Assembly (NCBI RefSeq): GCF_020536995.1
Contig: NC_068369.1
Coordinates: forward strand, 22,901,540-22,965,539
Reading direction: 5' to 3'
DNA from: Dreissena polymorpha
Taxonomy: Eukaryota; Mollusca; Bivalvia; Myida; Dreissenidae
Length of the DNA: 64,000 nt
Below are positions 37,501-43,937 of this stretch, one piece after another. Within the stretch, counting starts at the first letter, position 1. The number at the start of each line of letters is the position of its first letter. Under the pieces are notes generated by a model. That model searched no databases and had not been told where the DNA came from. It saw nothing but the letters and a program-made list of their open reading frames with translations. Made by a program: the position numbers and the translations under genes.

Positions 37501-37654
37501 ATAAAATGACAAAACACAAAAATGACAGGTCGCGAAATCATATTGCTACAGCCTTTAACCCTAACAACATACCGTAAATATACACAACAAACAATGTTCC
37601 ACGATCTTTTGCTACTTTTATTGCCTGTGGAATTCCTCCTGTAAACCACTTCAT
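13475..37654 (-). CDS. UBXN4: UBXN4 (erasin), UBX domain protein 4, complete 12-exon gene
   Basis: This ER-membrane protein recruits the AAA ATPase p97/VCP through its UBX domain and promotes ER-associated degradation (established for the human orthologue). Twelve minus-strand exons with AG/GT boundaries and matching phases give a 472-residue product; human UBXN4 is about 508 as I recall. The order is as follows. A thioredoxin-like N-terminal region (residues 1-110) begins MKWFTGGIPQAIKVAKDRG. Next are a variable linker (111-171), a charged coiled coil (about 172-287), and a UBX domain (about 288-363) with the FPR loop. A hydrophobic intramembrane hairpin (about 380-405) is followed by the C-terminus NTYNGNSTQQM, nearly identical to the human end. 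Introns 2, 7, 9 and 10 contain tandem repeats next to the 5' splice site. Introns 3, 4, 8 and 11 hold mobile elements. No disruption of the coding frame was found. Confidence 0.95.
13717..13880. mobile_element. MITE family 3, copy 1 (UBXN4 intron 11)
   Basis: From cctttcttac to gaaagggttaa. The core is gcaaacagcataaaac, then a hairpin around gaacagactg/caggctgttc, then gttttatgctgtttgc. Further copies are at about 54265-54434 (inverse) and 58963-59142. No coding capacity. Confidence 0.75.
14258..14345. mobile_element. Fragment of a family 4 MITE
   Basis: A short inverted pair resembling the ends of the element at 14977-15222: gcatgtgaataaagt at the left and gggacaacactttacgc at the right. 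It looks like a diverged or internally deleted copy. Confidence 0.45.
14552..14781 (-). CDS. UBXN4: UBXN4 exon 11 (membrane hairpin)
   Basis: The acceptor ttctcccag precedes 14781 and the donor GTATGT begins at 14551. The exon encodes a Ser-rich stretch, then the hydrophobic segment LSLPGILSMLMYPLMMLWKF followed by IFSMFGGG. This matches the ER hairpin of UBXN4. A Gly/Ser/Arg-rich linker follows. The exon enters in phase 0 and leaves with two bases of a split Thr codon. Confidence 0.93.
14977..15222. mobile_element. MITE family 4 (UBXN4 intron 11)
   Basis: The ends gggaaaacggggcttcatg and, inverted, gggaaaatggggcttaatac form long imperfect TIRs that continue into cgcacatg-type and cgtcccaga motifs. 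The interior is short and non-coding. Fragments are at 14258-14345 and 43577-43680. Confidence 0.75.
15260..17594. mobile_element. 3'-hairpin element (family A), split by a family B insertion
   Basis: The left piece (15260-15310) starts acaagagcacc and contains atgctcggc. The right piece (17344-17594) has a (G)ACGCGGACAGCGGACGAC-like purine/pyrimidine run and ends acgccgagctaaaa. GCTCGGC and GCCGAGC are the subterminal inverted repeat. The two pieces are separated by the complete family B element at 15311-17343, which implies insertion of B into A. Both lie in UBXN4 intron 10 or 11 sequence between exons 11 and 10. Confidence 0.6.
15311..17343. mobile_element. Family B element, copy 1 (about 2 kb)
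   Basis: It begins aacaagagcaccgccttgcg, which forms a hairpin (gcaccgc/gcgggtgc), followed by gctcatctatttt. It ends aaaatagatgagctaa, so the two ends form a subterminal inverted repeat. The 5' third has poly(A)/poly(G) blocks that recur with ggtatttcaaacataaaat. The 3' two thirds are tandem units of about 172 bp (two at about 16486-16859 are nearly identical). It closes with cgccgacgcc-type repeats. It is non-coding. Copies are at 49737-51371, 61338-63275 and 63762 onward. Confidence 0.8.
17867..18079. mobile_element. TTAA-flanked MITE, family 2, copy 1
   Basis: TTAA plus CCCTTTGCATGCTGGG at the left, and gcactgaaaggg plus TTAA at the right. The centre is gcaaacagtttggatcc, a hairpin on gatgagacgcca, then ggatccaaactgtttgc. 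A copy in inverse orientation is at 43725-43937. Termini and target are piggyBac-like. It lies in UBXN4 intron 10. Confidence 0.8.
18830..18975 (-). repeat. Degenerate repeat of splice-donor sequence in UBXN4 intron 10
   Basis: Just downstream (in transcription) of the exon 10 donor, the minus-strand motif ctgtaagtga/ctgtaagtta recurs at about 18864, 18886, 18906 and, as a variant, 18952. One copy also carries a diverged stretch of exon 10 (taactccatgattgttctg against the exonic taactccatgaatgttctg). This looks like old tandem copies of the exon 10 end and donor. Confidence 0.6.
18976..19098 (-). CDS. UBXN4: UBXN4 exon 10 (second half of UBX domain)
   Basis: Acceptor attgtag before 19098, donor GTAAGT from 18975, phase 0 at both ends, 41 codons. 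The exon encodes RLKGSVSLSQTFPRRRFEEE, then a stretch ending LQLAPSAVLIALP. The FPR loop characteristic of p97-binding UBX domains is present, and LAPSA matches the human protein. Confidence 0.93.
19540..19846. mobile_element. 3'-hairpin element (ATGCCCCC family), copy 1
   Basis: Starts acaagagctgtcaccatagg and soon has cttatgccccctata. Ends with a gacagacagacgg run and tatgccctccttcgggggca, then taaaaa. The terminal palindrome ccctccttcggggg is a hairpin, and GCCCCC at the 5' side pairs with GGGGGC at the 3' side. About 307 bp and non-coding. A sister copy is at 55492-55820. Confidence 0.7.
19847..20460. repeat. Degenerate repeat of gtgcacaacataagacaaaa
   Basis: Variants of a 20-25 bp unit (gtgcancacatanacaaaa) recur irregularly through about 600 bp, interrupted by a tRNA-like block at 20120-20196. 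It lies in UBXN4 intron 9, on the distal side of the big minisatellite. Confidence 0.55.
20120..20196 (+). repeat. tRNA-like sequence, probable SINE head
   Basis: The region gccatggtgtcaaaggcaat...gttgaatcccc has an A-box-like 5' part and a B-box-like gttgaatcccc. Flanking sequence does not complete a cloverleaf, so it is probably a SINE fragment and not a tRNA gene. Confidence 0.45.
20554..25876 (-). repeat. 5.3-kb 69-bp minisatellite made of UBXN4 exon 9 end plus splice donor
   Basis: About 77 head-to-tail units, mostly 69 bp, a few 71 or 67 bp. On the minus strand each unit is about 52 nt of coding sequence identical or nearly so to the end of exon 9, ending tagtggcagag, followed by gtaagtccatatacacac (intronic). 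The unit nearest the exon (25825-25876) is exon 9 itself. In the exon frame the unit reads FPSTDTFRCLYSLVAE then VSPYTHT. As 69 is divisible by 3, no stop interrupts long stretches on either strand (for example 22030-25086 on minus). Subarrays: four 140-bp dimers at about 25042-25520 and an eight-unit (552-bp) duplication near 23500-24600. Confidence 0.93.
25825..25927 (-). CDS. UBXN4: UBXN4 exon 9 (first half of UBX domain), founder of the minisatellite
   Basis: Acceptor gttcccag precedes 25927 and the first base completes a Ser codon from exon 8. The exon encodes ETARIQVRLPDGSSLTHTFP, then STDTFRCLYSLVAE. This matches the UBX start STVARIQFRLPDGSSF of the human protein. I placed the end at the first donor (GTAAGT from 25824), which joins exon 10 in phase 0. 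Any of the downstream donors in the array could also be used. Each 69-bp unit included would add 23 residues without changing frame, until a 67- or 71-bp unit is crossed. Confidence 0.9.
26961..27345. mobile_element. Fragment of a 3'-hairpin element (GGGGGTAT family)
   Basis: Starts ctagagctttgtcgaagacg and carries about two and a half units of the body repeat containing tgacctagtttttgacc and cttctgaccaagtttgg. The 3' hairpin is missing, so it is truncated. A fuller relative is at 47053-51903. It lies in UBXN4 intron 8 on the exon 9 side of exon 8. Confidence 0.6.
27527..27649 (-). CDS. UBXN4: UBXN4 exon 8 (coiled coil)
   Basis: Acceptor attcttgtag before 27649. The donor is a weak GTCAAC from 27526, chosen because its phase joins exon 9 and restores the conserved ...ARKS-ETARIQ junction (human ...ARERSTVARIQ). 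Encodes EDRAKKFDAEKQEREKQLED, then a Lys/Gln/Ala-rich helix. An A8 run within the coding sequence keeps frame. Confidence 0.88.
28040..28816 (-). repeat. 32-bp minisatellite in UBXN4 intron 7 made of exon 7 end plus donor
   Basis: On the minus strand each unit is gaaacagcagattgctaagg, then acag (the last 24 nt of exon 7), then gtgagggt. So each unit repeats the 3' end of exon 7 plus its 5' splice site. About 20 copies span 28040-28816. Copies closest to the exon (28560-28800) are nearly perfect. Those beyond about 28350 are increasingly degenerate. Cytosine-rich plus-strand motif: acctgtccttagcaatctgc. Confidence 0.88.
28785..28954 (-). CDS. UBXN4: UBXN4 exon 7 (coiled coil)
   Basis: Acceptor catgtcag before 28954 and donor GTGAGG from 28784; enters in phase 0 and leaves with two bases. 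Encodes KAREEEIKRRKLGQDLLKLK through ARERVKQQIAKD, which aligns with human IERRKTGKEML...ARERIKQQIALDR. The last 24 nt are the source of the adjacent intron 7 minisatellite. Confidence 0.93.
29819..29873 (-). CDS. UBXN4: UBXN4 exon 6
   Basis: Acceptor attcttttag before 29873 and donor GTAAGT from 29818; 55 nt. One base completes an Arg codon with exon 5, then AKELIERKRIEKEQQEFE (18 codons), leaving in phase 0. It is the start of the charged coiled coil. Confidence 0.88.
30345..30472. repeat. Short tandem repeat of aagtaactattttaagtaaatgag type
   Basis: Five near-identical units of 24-25 bp in UBXN4 intron 5. They are not adjacent to a splice site and contain no exon-derived sequence, unlike the arrays in introns 7 and 9. 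Confidence 0.85.
31241..31328 (-). CDS. UBXN4: UBXN4 exon 5 (linker)
   Basis: Acceptor tttttttccag before 31328 and donor GTATAG from 31240. It begins with two bases completing a Glu codon from exon 4, encodes SPGPSAMQEEQGAAGDPSTS, then APLEEKQA, and leaves with two bases. It is an acidic, low-conservation linker; its placement rests on the splice sites and phases on both sides. Confidence 0.82.
31369..31850. repeat. 480-bp foldback (long inverted repeat) in UBXN4 intron 4
   Basis: The left half (31369-31610) and right half (31615-31850) are imperfect reverse complements. The best paired part is near the apex: tttccattttaatctccccg at the left against cgggaaattaaaatggaa at the right, and acaacacatgaacac against gtgttcgtgtgttgt. 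The outer ends aaaagccccattactactca and, inverted, aaaacctccataacgctca also match. Probably a foldback MITE. Its near end is about 40 nt upstream of the exon 5 acceptor. Confidence 0.8.
31931..32692. mobile_element. 3'-hairpin element (GGGGAGCAT family) with tandem body
   Basis: Starts aacaagaatatcagtgaaac and then ggatgctccccgatgatg. The body repeats four times a unit of about 150 bp that includes gaccttgacc and gaaagcgattggtaaagta. Ends tatgctccgccaaaatttta then tttcggggagcataaaaa. TGCTCCCC at the 5' side pairs with GGGGAGCA at the 3' side. Non-coding, in UBXN4 intron 4. Confidence 0.75.
32996..33092 (-). CDS. UBXN4: UBXN4 exon 4 (linker)
   Basis: Acceptor caattaatag before 33092. The strong donor GTGAGT from 32995 is preferred over the internal GTAACC because only it gives the phase needed by exon 5. 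Encodes MHAAQKLSLSGGATNSSSTR then QVTSANQDTVQG. The start MHAAQKLSLSG aligns with human MHLLKSETSVANGS directly after the KKVQE of exon 3. An alternative shorter form ending after STRQ would break the frame with exon 5. Confidence 0.82.
33259..34746. mobile_element. TIR element of about 1.5 kb in UBXN4 intron 3
   Basis: ttaattgaccagtcgccaa at 33259 is mirrored by ttggcgactggtcaatta ending at 34746, and both ends continue with ctccgcccacat or its complement. The interior is AT-rich and shows no transposase. It could be a deleted derivative of a cut-and-paste transposon. Confidence 0.7.
34890..35285. mobile_element. 3'-hairpin element (GGGGTACAT family)
   Basis: Starts acaagaaatgtgtttgtgaa and then cactatgtcccc. 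Carries two body units with tgacctttgaccttgaagga then tgaccttgacc. Ends atatgtcccccactatagtg then gtggggtacataaaaa. Related to 46097-46420 and 58035-58222, which share the caaaaacaatat motif before the hairpin. In UBXN4 intron 3. Confidence 0.72.
35475..35593 (-). CDS. UBXN4: UBXN4 exon 3 (end of thioredoxin-like domain)
   Basis: Acceptor tatgtcag before 35593 and donor GTATGG from 35474. Two bases complete a Tyr codon with exon 2. Encodes PIVVIPATYCIGENGVPLEV then IGGALKPEELITRIKKVQE. This matches human YPVVCVPSSFFIGDSGIPLEVIAG...ELVTRIHKVRQ. Confidence 0.93.
35840..36092. repeat. 31-bp minisatellite in UBXN4 intron 2, next to the exon 2 donor
   Basis: About eight units of tgttcaagacaaggctcaga then catgcgatact. 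The array begins some 15-20 nt downstream of the exon 2 donor in transcription. Unit length 31 shifts frame each copy. Unlike introns 7 and 9, I see only a weak resemblance to the exon/donor sequence (gtatc and cttgtct strings), so origin from the boundary is not shown. Confidence 0.85.
36107..36235 (-). CDS. UBXN4: UBXN4 exon 2
   Basis: Acceptor gtattctgcag before 36235 and donor GTATCC from 36106. Completes a Gly codon with exon 1 and encodes SDEMSLEMNQSWENDEVTVA then LSDVVAIRIDGSTEDSKHFSQI. This parallels human DDEQSTQMAASWEDDKVTEASSNSFVAIKI...FSQIY. Confidence 0.94.
37573..37654 (-). CDS. UBXN4: UBXN4 exon 1 (start codon)
   Basis: The ATG at 37654-37652 opens MKWFTGGIPQAIKVAKDRGT then LFVVYIY, matching human MLWFQGAIPAAIATAKRSGAVFVVFVAG. 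This fixes the start. The donor GTATGT begins at 37572 and leaves one base of a Gly codon. Confidence 0.94.
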
Positions 37655-37705
37655 TTTGACAGATGAAATAATGGGTATTACACTGAAATGTCAAAATAAA
37701 CCGAA

Positions 37706-37714
37706 ACCGGAAGT
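37706..37714. promoter_or_regulatory. ETS-type site upstream of the UBXN4 start
   Basis: A consensus accggaagt lies about 52 bp upstream of the UBXN4 ATG. ETS/GABP sites are common in TATA-less housekeeping promoters. The position relative to the transcription start is unknown. Confidence 0.4.
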
Positions 37715-38450
37715 TTGTTAAAATTACGTGTCCAAAACAAATCACGAATATATTTAGAGTTATCGATAACGTACGGGGGTTACATTACACTCAAGATAAA
37801 AGAACAAACTCCTCCCCATATGCAAATCGGCTATTAGTAAACGGCATGCTAAACAGAAGACAATATCAGTTGCGAGACGCCATATTTATATCGTCTAATT
37901 TAGGTTTATTGTGATGGCGGTTGTTAAACACTTGTTTGTTGGTTGGTTCCGTTTCCGTCGCTTATCGTAGCCTTTGTTCCATAGAACTTAGAAAGATTGT
38001 TTTAGCAATTCTCTGAATTACCCGACTGCCAACTAACTGGCGCAGTTAAACGACATACTTCAAATGATACCCCTTGTTGAAATAATAGGGAACACATACA
38101 CGACTCTTAGCATATAGTTCAAACCTACTTATTTTCGTGTCGATGTTGCCCGAAATCATCAGGTTATATAAACAATTGCGATTCCGTTTTCTAGAATAAA
38201 AGTACTATGTGTTTTTGTTAGAACGCTCACCGACCATGATTCCAGCCCAGATGAGAAAACACCATAAGTACCCATTCCATCATCTGTAACGCTGATAGAA
38301 TAATGAGTTTCCGTTAACTTTTAATATATGCATGTTCCAATCATTTTTTTTGCAAATAAAACAAACATATAGCTTAATATCCGCCGAACGCAGCCATGTT
38401 CAATGTATGGTTTACATATCTCATATCTGCCACTTCTGGGCCACACAATT

Positions 38451-38866
38451 GCTCGATTGGTCATTATCGGCTCTGGTACTACTTACATGTACCCCGGGTA
38501 CTCTTAAGTATACTTACATTTACCCCGGGTACGGTAAATATACTTAACGTACCCGGTCGATATAAGACTGTACCCGAGATGTATTCCCGCCCAAAATCCG
38601 ATGTGGTAAAACGCGCTACCGATTACCGTAAAACGATATTGTTTATTTTTAAAAAACTTCTCTTAAAAAAATGCATCAACATGCTCTTTAGTATGAGTTT
38701 CGATAATATAGAGGCCATTCAACAGAAAAATTACATAAATGTGGACATAATTAATAAAAATATAGTCGACAAAGACAGATAAAGCGTTACAATTCCAGTG
38801 TACGTTTTAGTATATTTACTGTACCCGGGGTACATGTTAGTTGTACCCGAGCTGACCAAACGAGCC
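38451..38866. mobile_element. Inverted-repeat element with gtaccccgggtac palindromes
   Basis: The left end gctcgattggtca...acttacatgtaccccgggta is matched by the reverse complement of the right end gctcgtttggtca...actaacatgtaccccgggta. An extra gtacccggg-type motif sits in the left arm. About 415 bp, interior non-coding. Probably a MITE upstream of UBXN4. Confidence 0.65.
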
Positions 38867-39383
38867 ACACAAATGGAGACCAGTCTTTCGTTCCCAACGC
38901 CCTCTCCATGTTCTAGCAGGCTACAAAGCTCAGGATCGGCGCTTGTAGGGCAATCTGTTTCTTGGCAGTTTCCTAATAGTTCCCATCAGCTTGCCAAAGC
39001 AATATAATGGCATTTTACATTTTTAGAAAACAAAATCACGCCTCTTCTCAATCGAACGGAAAACATACAAAGATTTCATATATATCATCGGTTTAGCTTT
39101 CTGCACGTACCGGTACGTATGCTGCATACAGGCAACCTCCGCAGAGCGATATGCCTGATTTTGTCCATATATCTATTGTATGTAAATAAACCCGTTTGCT
39201 TATCGGTTGTTTTCTTCCTTACTCAGTGGCGAAGACATACAGATATTTTTTTAATCTATATTGCGCTTCGAATGCCTCGAAACCAGAATCATAAACATTA
39301 TATGTTTCTTGATAAGTTACAACAAGATTCAAACCGACCTGTATGTTTATATTTTATTACCTTGGCTGGAATTTATATCCATT

Positions 39384-39613
39384 TTAACCCATTTATGCCT
39401 AGTGGACTCTCCCATCCTTCTAAATTGGATCAATTTATTTCCAAAATTAGGGATGTCTAGTATATTTATTTCTATATTTAGAACAATTCTTACAGAAATT
39501 CCTTAAAGCAAACAGCGTAGACCCAGATGAGACGCCGCATCATGCGGCGTCTCATCTGGGTTTACGCTGTTTGCAATGTCCTTTTTTCAGGACGCTAGGC
39601 ATGAATGGGTTAA
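39384..39613. mobile_element. TTAA-flanked MITE, family 1, copy 2
   Basis: Inverse-orientation copy of 6681-6914. TTAA plus cccatttatgcc at one end and ggcatgaatggg plus TTAA at the other, with the same central hairpin (agatgagacgccgcat/atgcggcgtctcatct) framed by gcaaacagcg/cgctgtttgc. The central hairpin is more perfect here than in copy 1. Confidence 0.82.
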
Positions 39614-40070
39614 TTGTGTTGTATGGGTTAACATATAAATTTAAATTATTGTTGCACCCAACGTACACTGAACAAAGCTGACCTGGTTCTCGGCTGCGGT
39701 CTTATTTACTGTTTACGTTGAGGACTACACAAATGCTTGATTCCTCTAACCGGACCAACCTTTATTTGTTTGGGACAGACCCTAAACTACTCCAGGTTGA
39801 GATTTCGAAAACTCGTACCAAACGACGATATTTTCAAAATAAACTAACATGCATACATAAAGATATGTGATGCAGAGCAATCTGGAAGATGTTTGTCATC
39901 GAAAATCCTTATAAAAGTGGGAAATAAAGTAGGTATCTACCCAATAAATAACGTTAGTGAAGGAAGTTCGGTCGACTAATCAACATATTTTTTGGAATTG
40001 TTAGAAGAAACAAACGCCCTACATGTTTTCCACGGGATGCTTGCGATATTTGCTGTGTAACATGGTTGGA

Positions 40071-40358
40071 AACACTGTAAGTCGCCACGGGTACTCGAAC
40101 AGCGCATCAGGTCCCAGGCTGACGACGTCTTGTTTGAAATACTTCAAATGTAACTGCGGTGTTTGGCTTTTTGATGACATCGAAAATAGTACGCATCAGC
40201 ATCAAACATTAACATCGGATGGTCGTTCAACAGAAGAAGCAACGCAGCAGGAACGTCAAGAACGCCAGATGAACGAAAACATGTTAGGGTTTCAGTGTAG
40301 AGACACAGACATGATATATGGATCGGTCGAGACTCTATGTACAGCGACCTTACTGTAA
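40071..40358 (+). CDS. Unassigned open frame, possible small gene or exon
   Basis: A 95-codon frame from the ATG at 40071 (longer from 40023) ends at TAA. It encodes a mixed, non-repetitive sequence with several Cys (for example KYFKCNCGVWLFDD) and an acidic/Gln-rich tail (EEATQQERQERQ). I do not recognise the family and see no clear splice sites or upstream signals. Composition is more gene-like than other frames nearby. It may be chance. Confidence 0.25.
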   Translation, partial: NTVSRHGYSNSASGPRLTTSCLKYFKCNCGVWLFDDIENSTHQHQTLTSDGRSTEEATQQERQERQMNENMLGFQCRDTDMIYGSVETLCTATLL

Positions 40359-40359
40359 A

Positions 40360-43300
40360 GTTTGGGATTTTTTCACAATTTGTAACTCCTAGTCTATAGC
40401 TTTCTTAAAAGGCGTTTGTTTTTCGGTAGTAAAACTTTTGTGGGCGACCCAACGATGTCTACCACGTTTTTTTCGGGGTTTCCATTATGAGGTTGCTATT
40501 TGTAGAAGTATACGATGCGTTCCTGGACGACCTGTAATGATTTAACGCATAATACGTTATAAGGCCGGTGTGGAATCGCCTTACTCAATCGCAGAACAAA
40601 CAGAAAGGACGGAAAACAGAACATACCCTCGTCATTCTTATTTATACTTTTAGTTGTAAGCACAACGAAATTGACTGTTTCGGACGCTGTGAAGTAGTTA
40701 ATAGAGTGGGAAGATATTTATAAAATCAATTAAACAGAACAACAGTTTAGGACCAGAACCTTTTTAAGAACAATATGTAACAATAAAAATAATATGATTT
40801 ATGTACACAGGGTTTGGATTTGCTTTTGAAAAATTTAAATCTCATGATATCCGTGCGTGGAAGTTATTCCTAAATACTTAAAGACAATGTGGGACGGAAG
40901 TTCTGGAATTTTCGAAATTTAAACAAAGTTAAATGTTCATCATTTGTTATCAAATCAGGGGCATTTTTTTCAATTATTTCGTATACGACAAATCATTAAA
41001 AAAAAACATTACATCTTAACACTAAAATAAACAACAAACAACTTAGTGTTCCTTCACTTTTACTTGACGGTGCTTCCTTTCCAGATATCTGGGGAAATCG
41101 ACAACTAGAAGTTTTGGGTTGTTTTGTGTAAGAAAAATATTCCAAAACTTCCGTTAAATGCAAATCGTGTGAACCATGCGTTGTATATGGTCGATGATCG
41201 CCAACGATATCTGACACATTCACGATAGTCTTTCAATCAAGTCCCATATCGTGCGGTCCTATTTTAACGTTCGGGCATCGATGACCGTACTTGCTTGCGT
41301 AAATGAGTGTCTTTCATGATACATAGTAACTGGCGAGCAAACGTGTTCGATATAAATATGCATGTACATCGCGAGAAAGGGGTCTTTCTAAGGAACAGTC
41401 ATAGAGTTGGTACCATATTGCTTGTGCCAAAGTTTCTTTTATCCTTCGGCTACTGACATCATACGTTTACATCATTCTAACTTGATCATATATATCATTT
41501 GACAGATGATTTTAAATCATTCGACATTATGATTTTAATCTATTCTACATATTATTTGGAATAATTCCGACATGATTTCCGACATTAAGATTTTAAATAA
41601 TTCCGACATTATGCCCCCCCCCCCACCTCCTTAAGCAACCTGATGGGCGAGCCGTATTATGAATGTCCGGTCCATTTGTTACAGGTTATTTTTTTCTAAT
41701 TGCTGAAATTCTTTGATTTTAAGCAATTAGACAGGCCTATTTCATTCACCTACATCATTCAACCGGCACTTGAGAAAATAAATAAATATTGATTAACTAG
41801 ATAGTCCTTTTTCCTCAAGAATCAACACCTCTTACTAAAATACGACCCGCGTCATGCTAAAATGGTTATTATGCCAAATGCACACTTCCTGGTCAGGATA
41901 TACGCTGTCCTTTATAAGGTCACACAGGGGCTCGTGGTCTGATATGCAGACATGCTAGCTTATAACCTGAAGGCCCAGTTGGGGCTATGCTGGTCAAATA
42001 TGGCGGGGATGGATTTAGATTTAACAGGGATAAATAAGGGCAAAGACAAAGATATACTATGAATAGTATGCATTAAAACATGTTTATTTTCTTTTACAAT
42101 AAAATAATGATTGTATCAAAGTAAAAACATATCTGAACATCCAAATAAATCATTTTGCAAGGCATGCCATGCTGAGTGGTTGAAAACATGAAATATAAAG
42201 GAGTAACACAACTTTGTACAAAAGAGAAACATACTAAGATGGGGTTTAAATTTGTTTGTTTAGTTCGTGAAATGAAGAAAAGTGAAACAACTAGAAACAC
42301 ATAAAAAGCATACATCAACAGAAATGTTCACAATGCCAATACATAGATTTTTATAATTACTATGTTTATTTTCAGACAACCTATTGCATTTTACAAACTG
42401 CCATTTATGTGGCCATTTGCATAATGATCAATGTCCATGTGCATACTGCAATACAATTGATCTGCATCATGCGAAAATGGTTCTTATGCTATTTACAGCT
42501 AGCATAGTGCCAGTACAGCCTGCACATTCTCACAGTCTGGTAAGGATATACTATGTCAATAAATGAGAACATGGGAGCTTACGTGACTTTGTAAGGGACT
42601 CTGCAGCTCTTGACCAGACTGTGCCAATGTGGCATAAGACCCATTTTTGCATGATGTGGGTCATATATGCAACAAAGACATTGTGCATACCAGGTAAAAA
42701 AACCTCTTATATTGCCTCGTCATGTAAAATAAATATATTTGACAGCTGCAAATGTATGTAATACAACTCCGCTGAAGTACATTTAAGTTATATAATGTAT
42801 ATATACTTATATTAAAACATGACACTACCTTGCACAAAGTGGCTTTTAGCCATAAGGTGGGTAACAAATAAAACAATATTTACAACCCAAAGCTCACACA
42901 ACTTCTCAGATAAAGTTAACAGACCAGTACTTGCTAACATTGCAAACAGAAGTTTTCAAATAAATCAAACAAATTGCAAACAGAAGTTTTCAAATAAATC
43001 AAACAACCCTGTGCTAAAACAACTGAACAATCTTAAAACATGCCTGTATTTATAACAAATATTAACAGGTGTCATTATTTAACACACATTTAAAAGACAC
43101 TCTTTTAAAAACTCTTAAAAATCTTACTATGTTCATAAAATAATGCGATCATGTATCATGTTAAATTTGTCAGTTCAACAAATATGAAAAGAATGCGTAA
43201 TTCTTAAAATGTTAGCGAATATCATGGCTTTAAAACTTTCAACTAATTACTTGAATTGAAAATGATTCTCTAGAATTCAATGGAAAAATGATAAGTGCAA

Positions 43301-43576
43301 AATCCTCTTTGGTCTTAAGCTAGCAGATATGGGGAGAACATTTCGTTAGAAATTAATTGTTACAAATGTTAAAAATTATCAAAAATGATAGGAAGGCTTT
43401 TCAATTACAATACAAAATTCACTGTAATACCAAAATATGGCCACAGAGTTACAGCAGTTTGGAAAACATGATTTAATGTATTGAAACATGTAACACAAAA
43501 TTTTAAATAACAAAGGCATTTTAACGCTAAGTGATAAACAATACCGTCATGCAGATGACATATGAAACGGTCTTTG
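40360..43576. other. Intergenic sequence, nothing supported
   Basis: AT-rich with a short poly(C) run at about 41616. A 75-codon minus-strand frame at 40996-41223 lacks clear splice context. A short direct repeat (aaacagaagttttcaaataa, two copies near 42948 and 42976) occurs. No gene is called. Part of 42.0-45.79 kb may be the 3' UTR of the TALE homeobox gene. Confidence 0.35.
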
Positions 43577-43680
43577 GGAAAACCTTGCTTAATTAATGTG
43601 GGTAAAGTGTCGTCCCAGACTAGCCTGTGCAATCCGCATTGATTCAATTTTAGAAGACACTTCATTTTAACAAAAATTAC
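43577..43680. mobile_element. Truncated family 4 MITE
   Basis: Begins gggaaaaccttgcttaatta and contains gggtaaagtgtcgtcccaga, matching one end of the element at 14977-15222. The other end is missing. Confidence 0.55.
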
Positions 43681-43724
43681 TATACAGACTATACACACTT
43701 ATCAGGGATGTTAACGAAAATGAA

Positions 43725-43937
43725 TTAACCCTTTCAGTGCGGGAACCGAATTTTGAAGGCCTTTGCAAACAGTTTGGGTCCAGATGAGACGCCACAAAAC
43801 GTGGCGTCTCATCAGGATCCAAACTGTTTGCTATTCTGATAATATTCTTTGAAAAAAATCGAAGAAAATGCTAATTTTAGAAATTCAGCAGACGACATTT
43901 TAGCAGACGACAAATTTCCCAGCATGCAAAGGGTTAA
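43725..43937. mobile_element. TTAA-flanked MITE, family 2, copy 2
   Basis: Inverse copy of 17867-18079. TTAA plus ccctttcagtgcgggaac, the central hairpin agatgagacgcc...ggcgtctcatc in gcaaacagtttgg/ccaaactgtttgc, and agcatgcaaaggg plus TTAA. Confidence 0.83.

Noticed and set aside
40996-41223. 75-codon minus-strand frame with fairly gene-like composition
   Set aside because: No splice sites or family resemblance found; noted only as a weak candidate.
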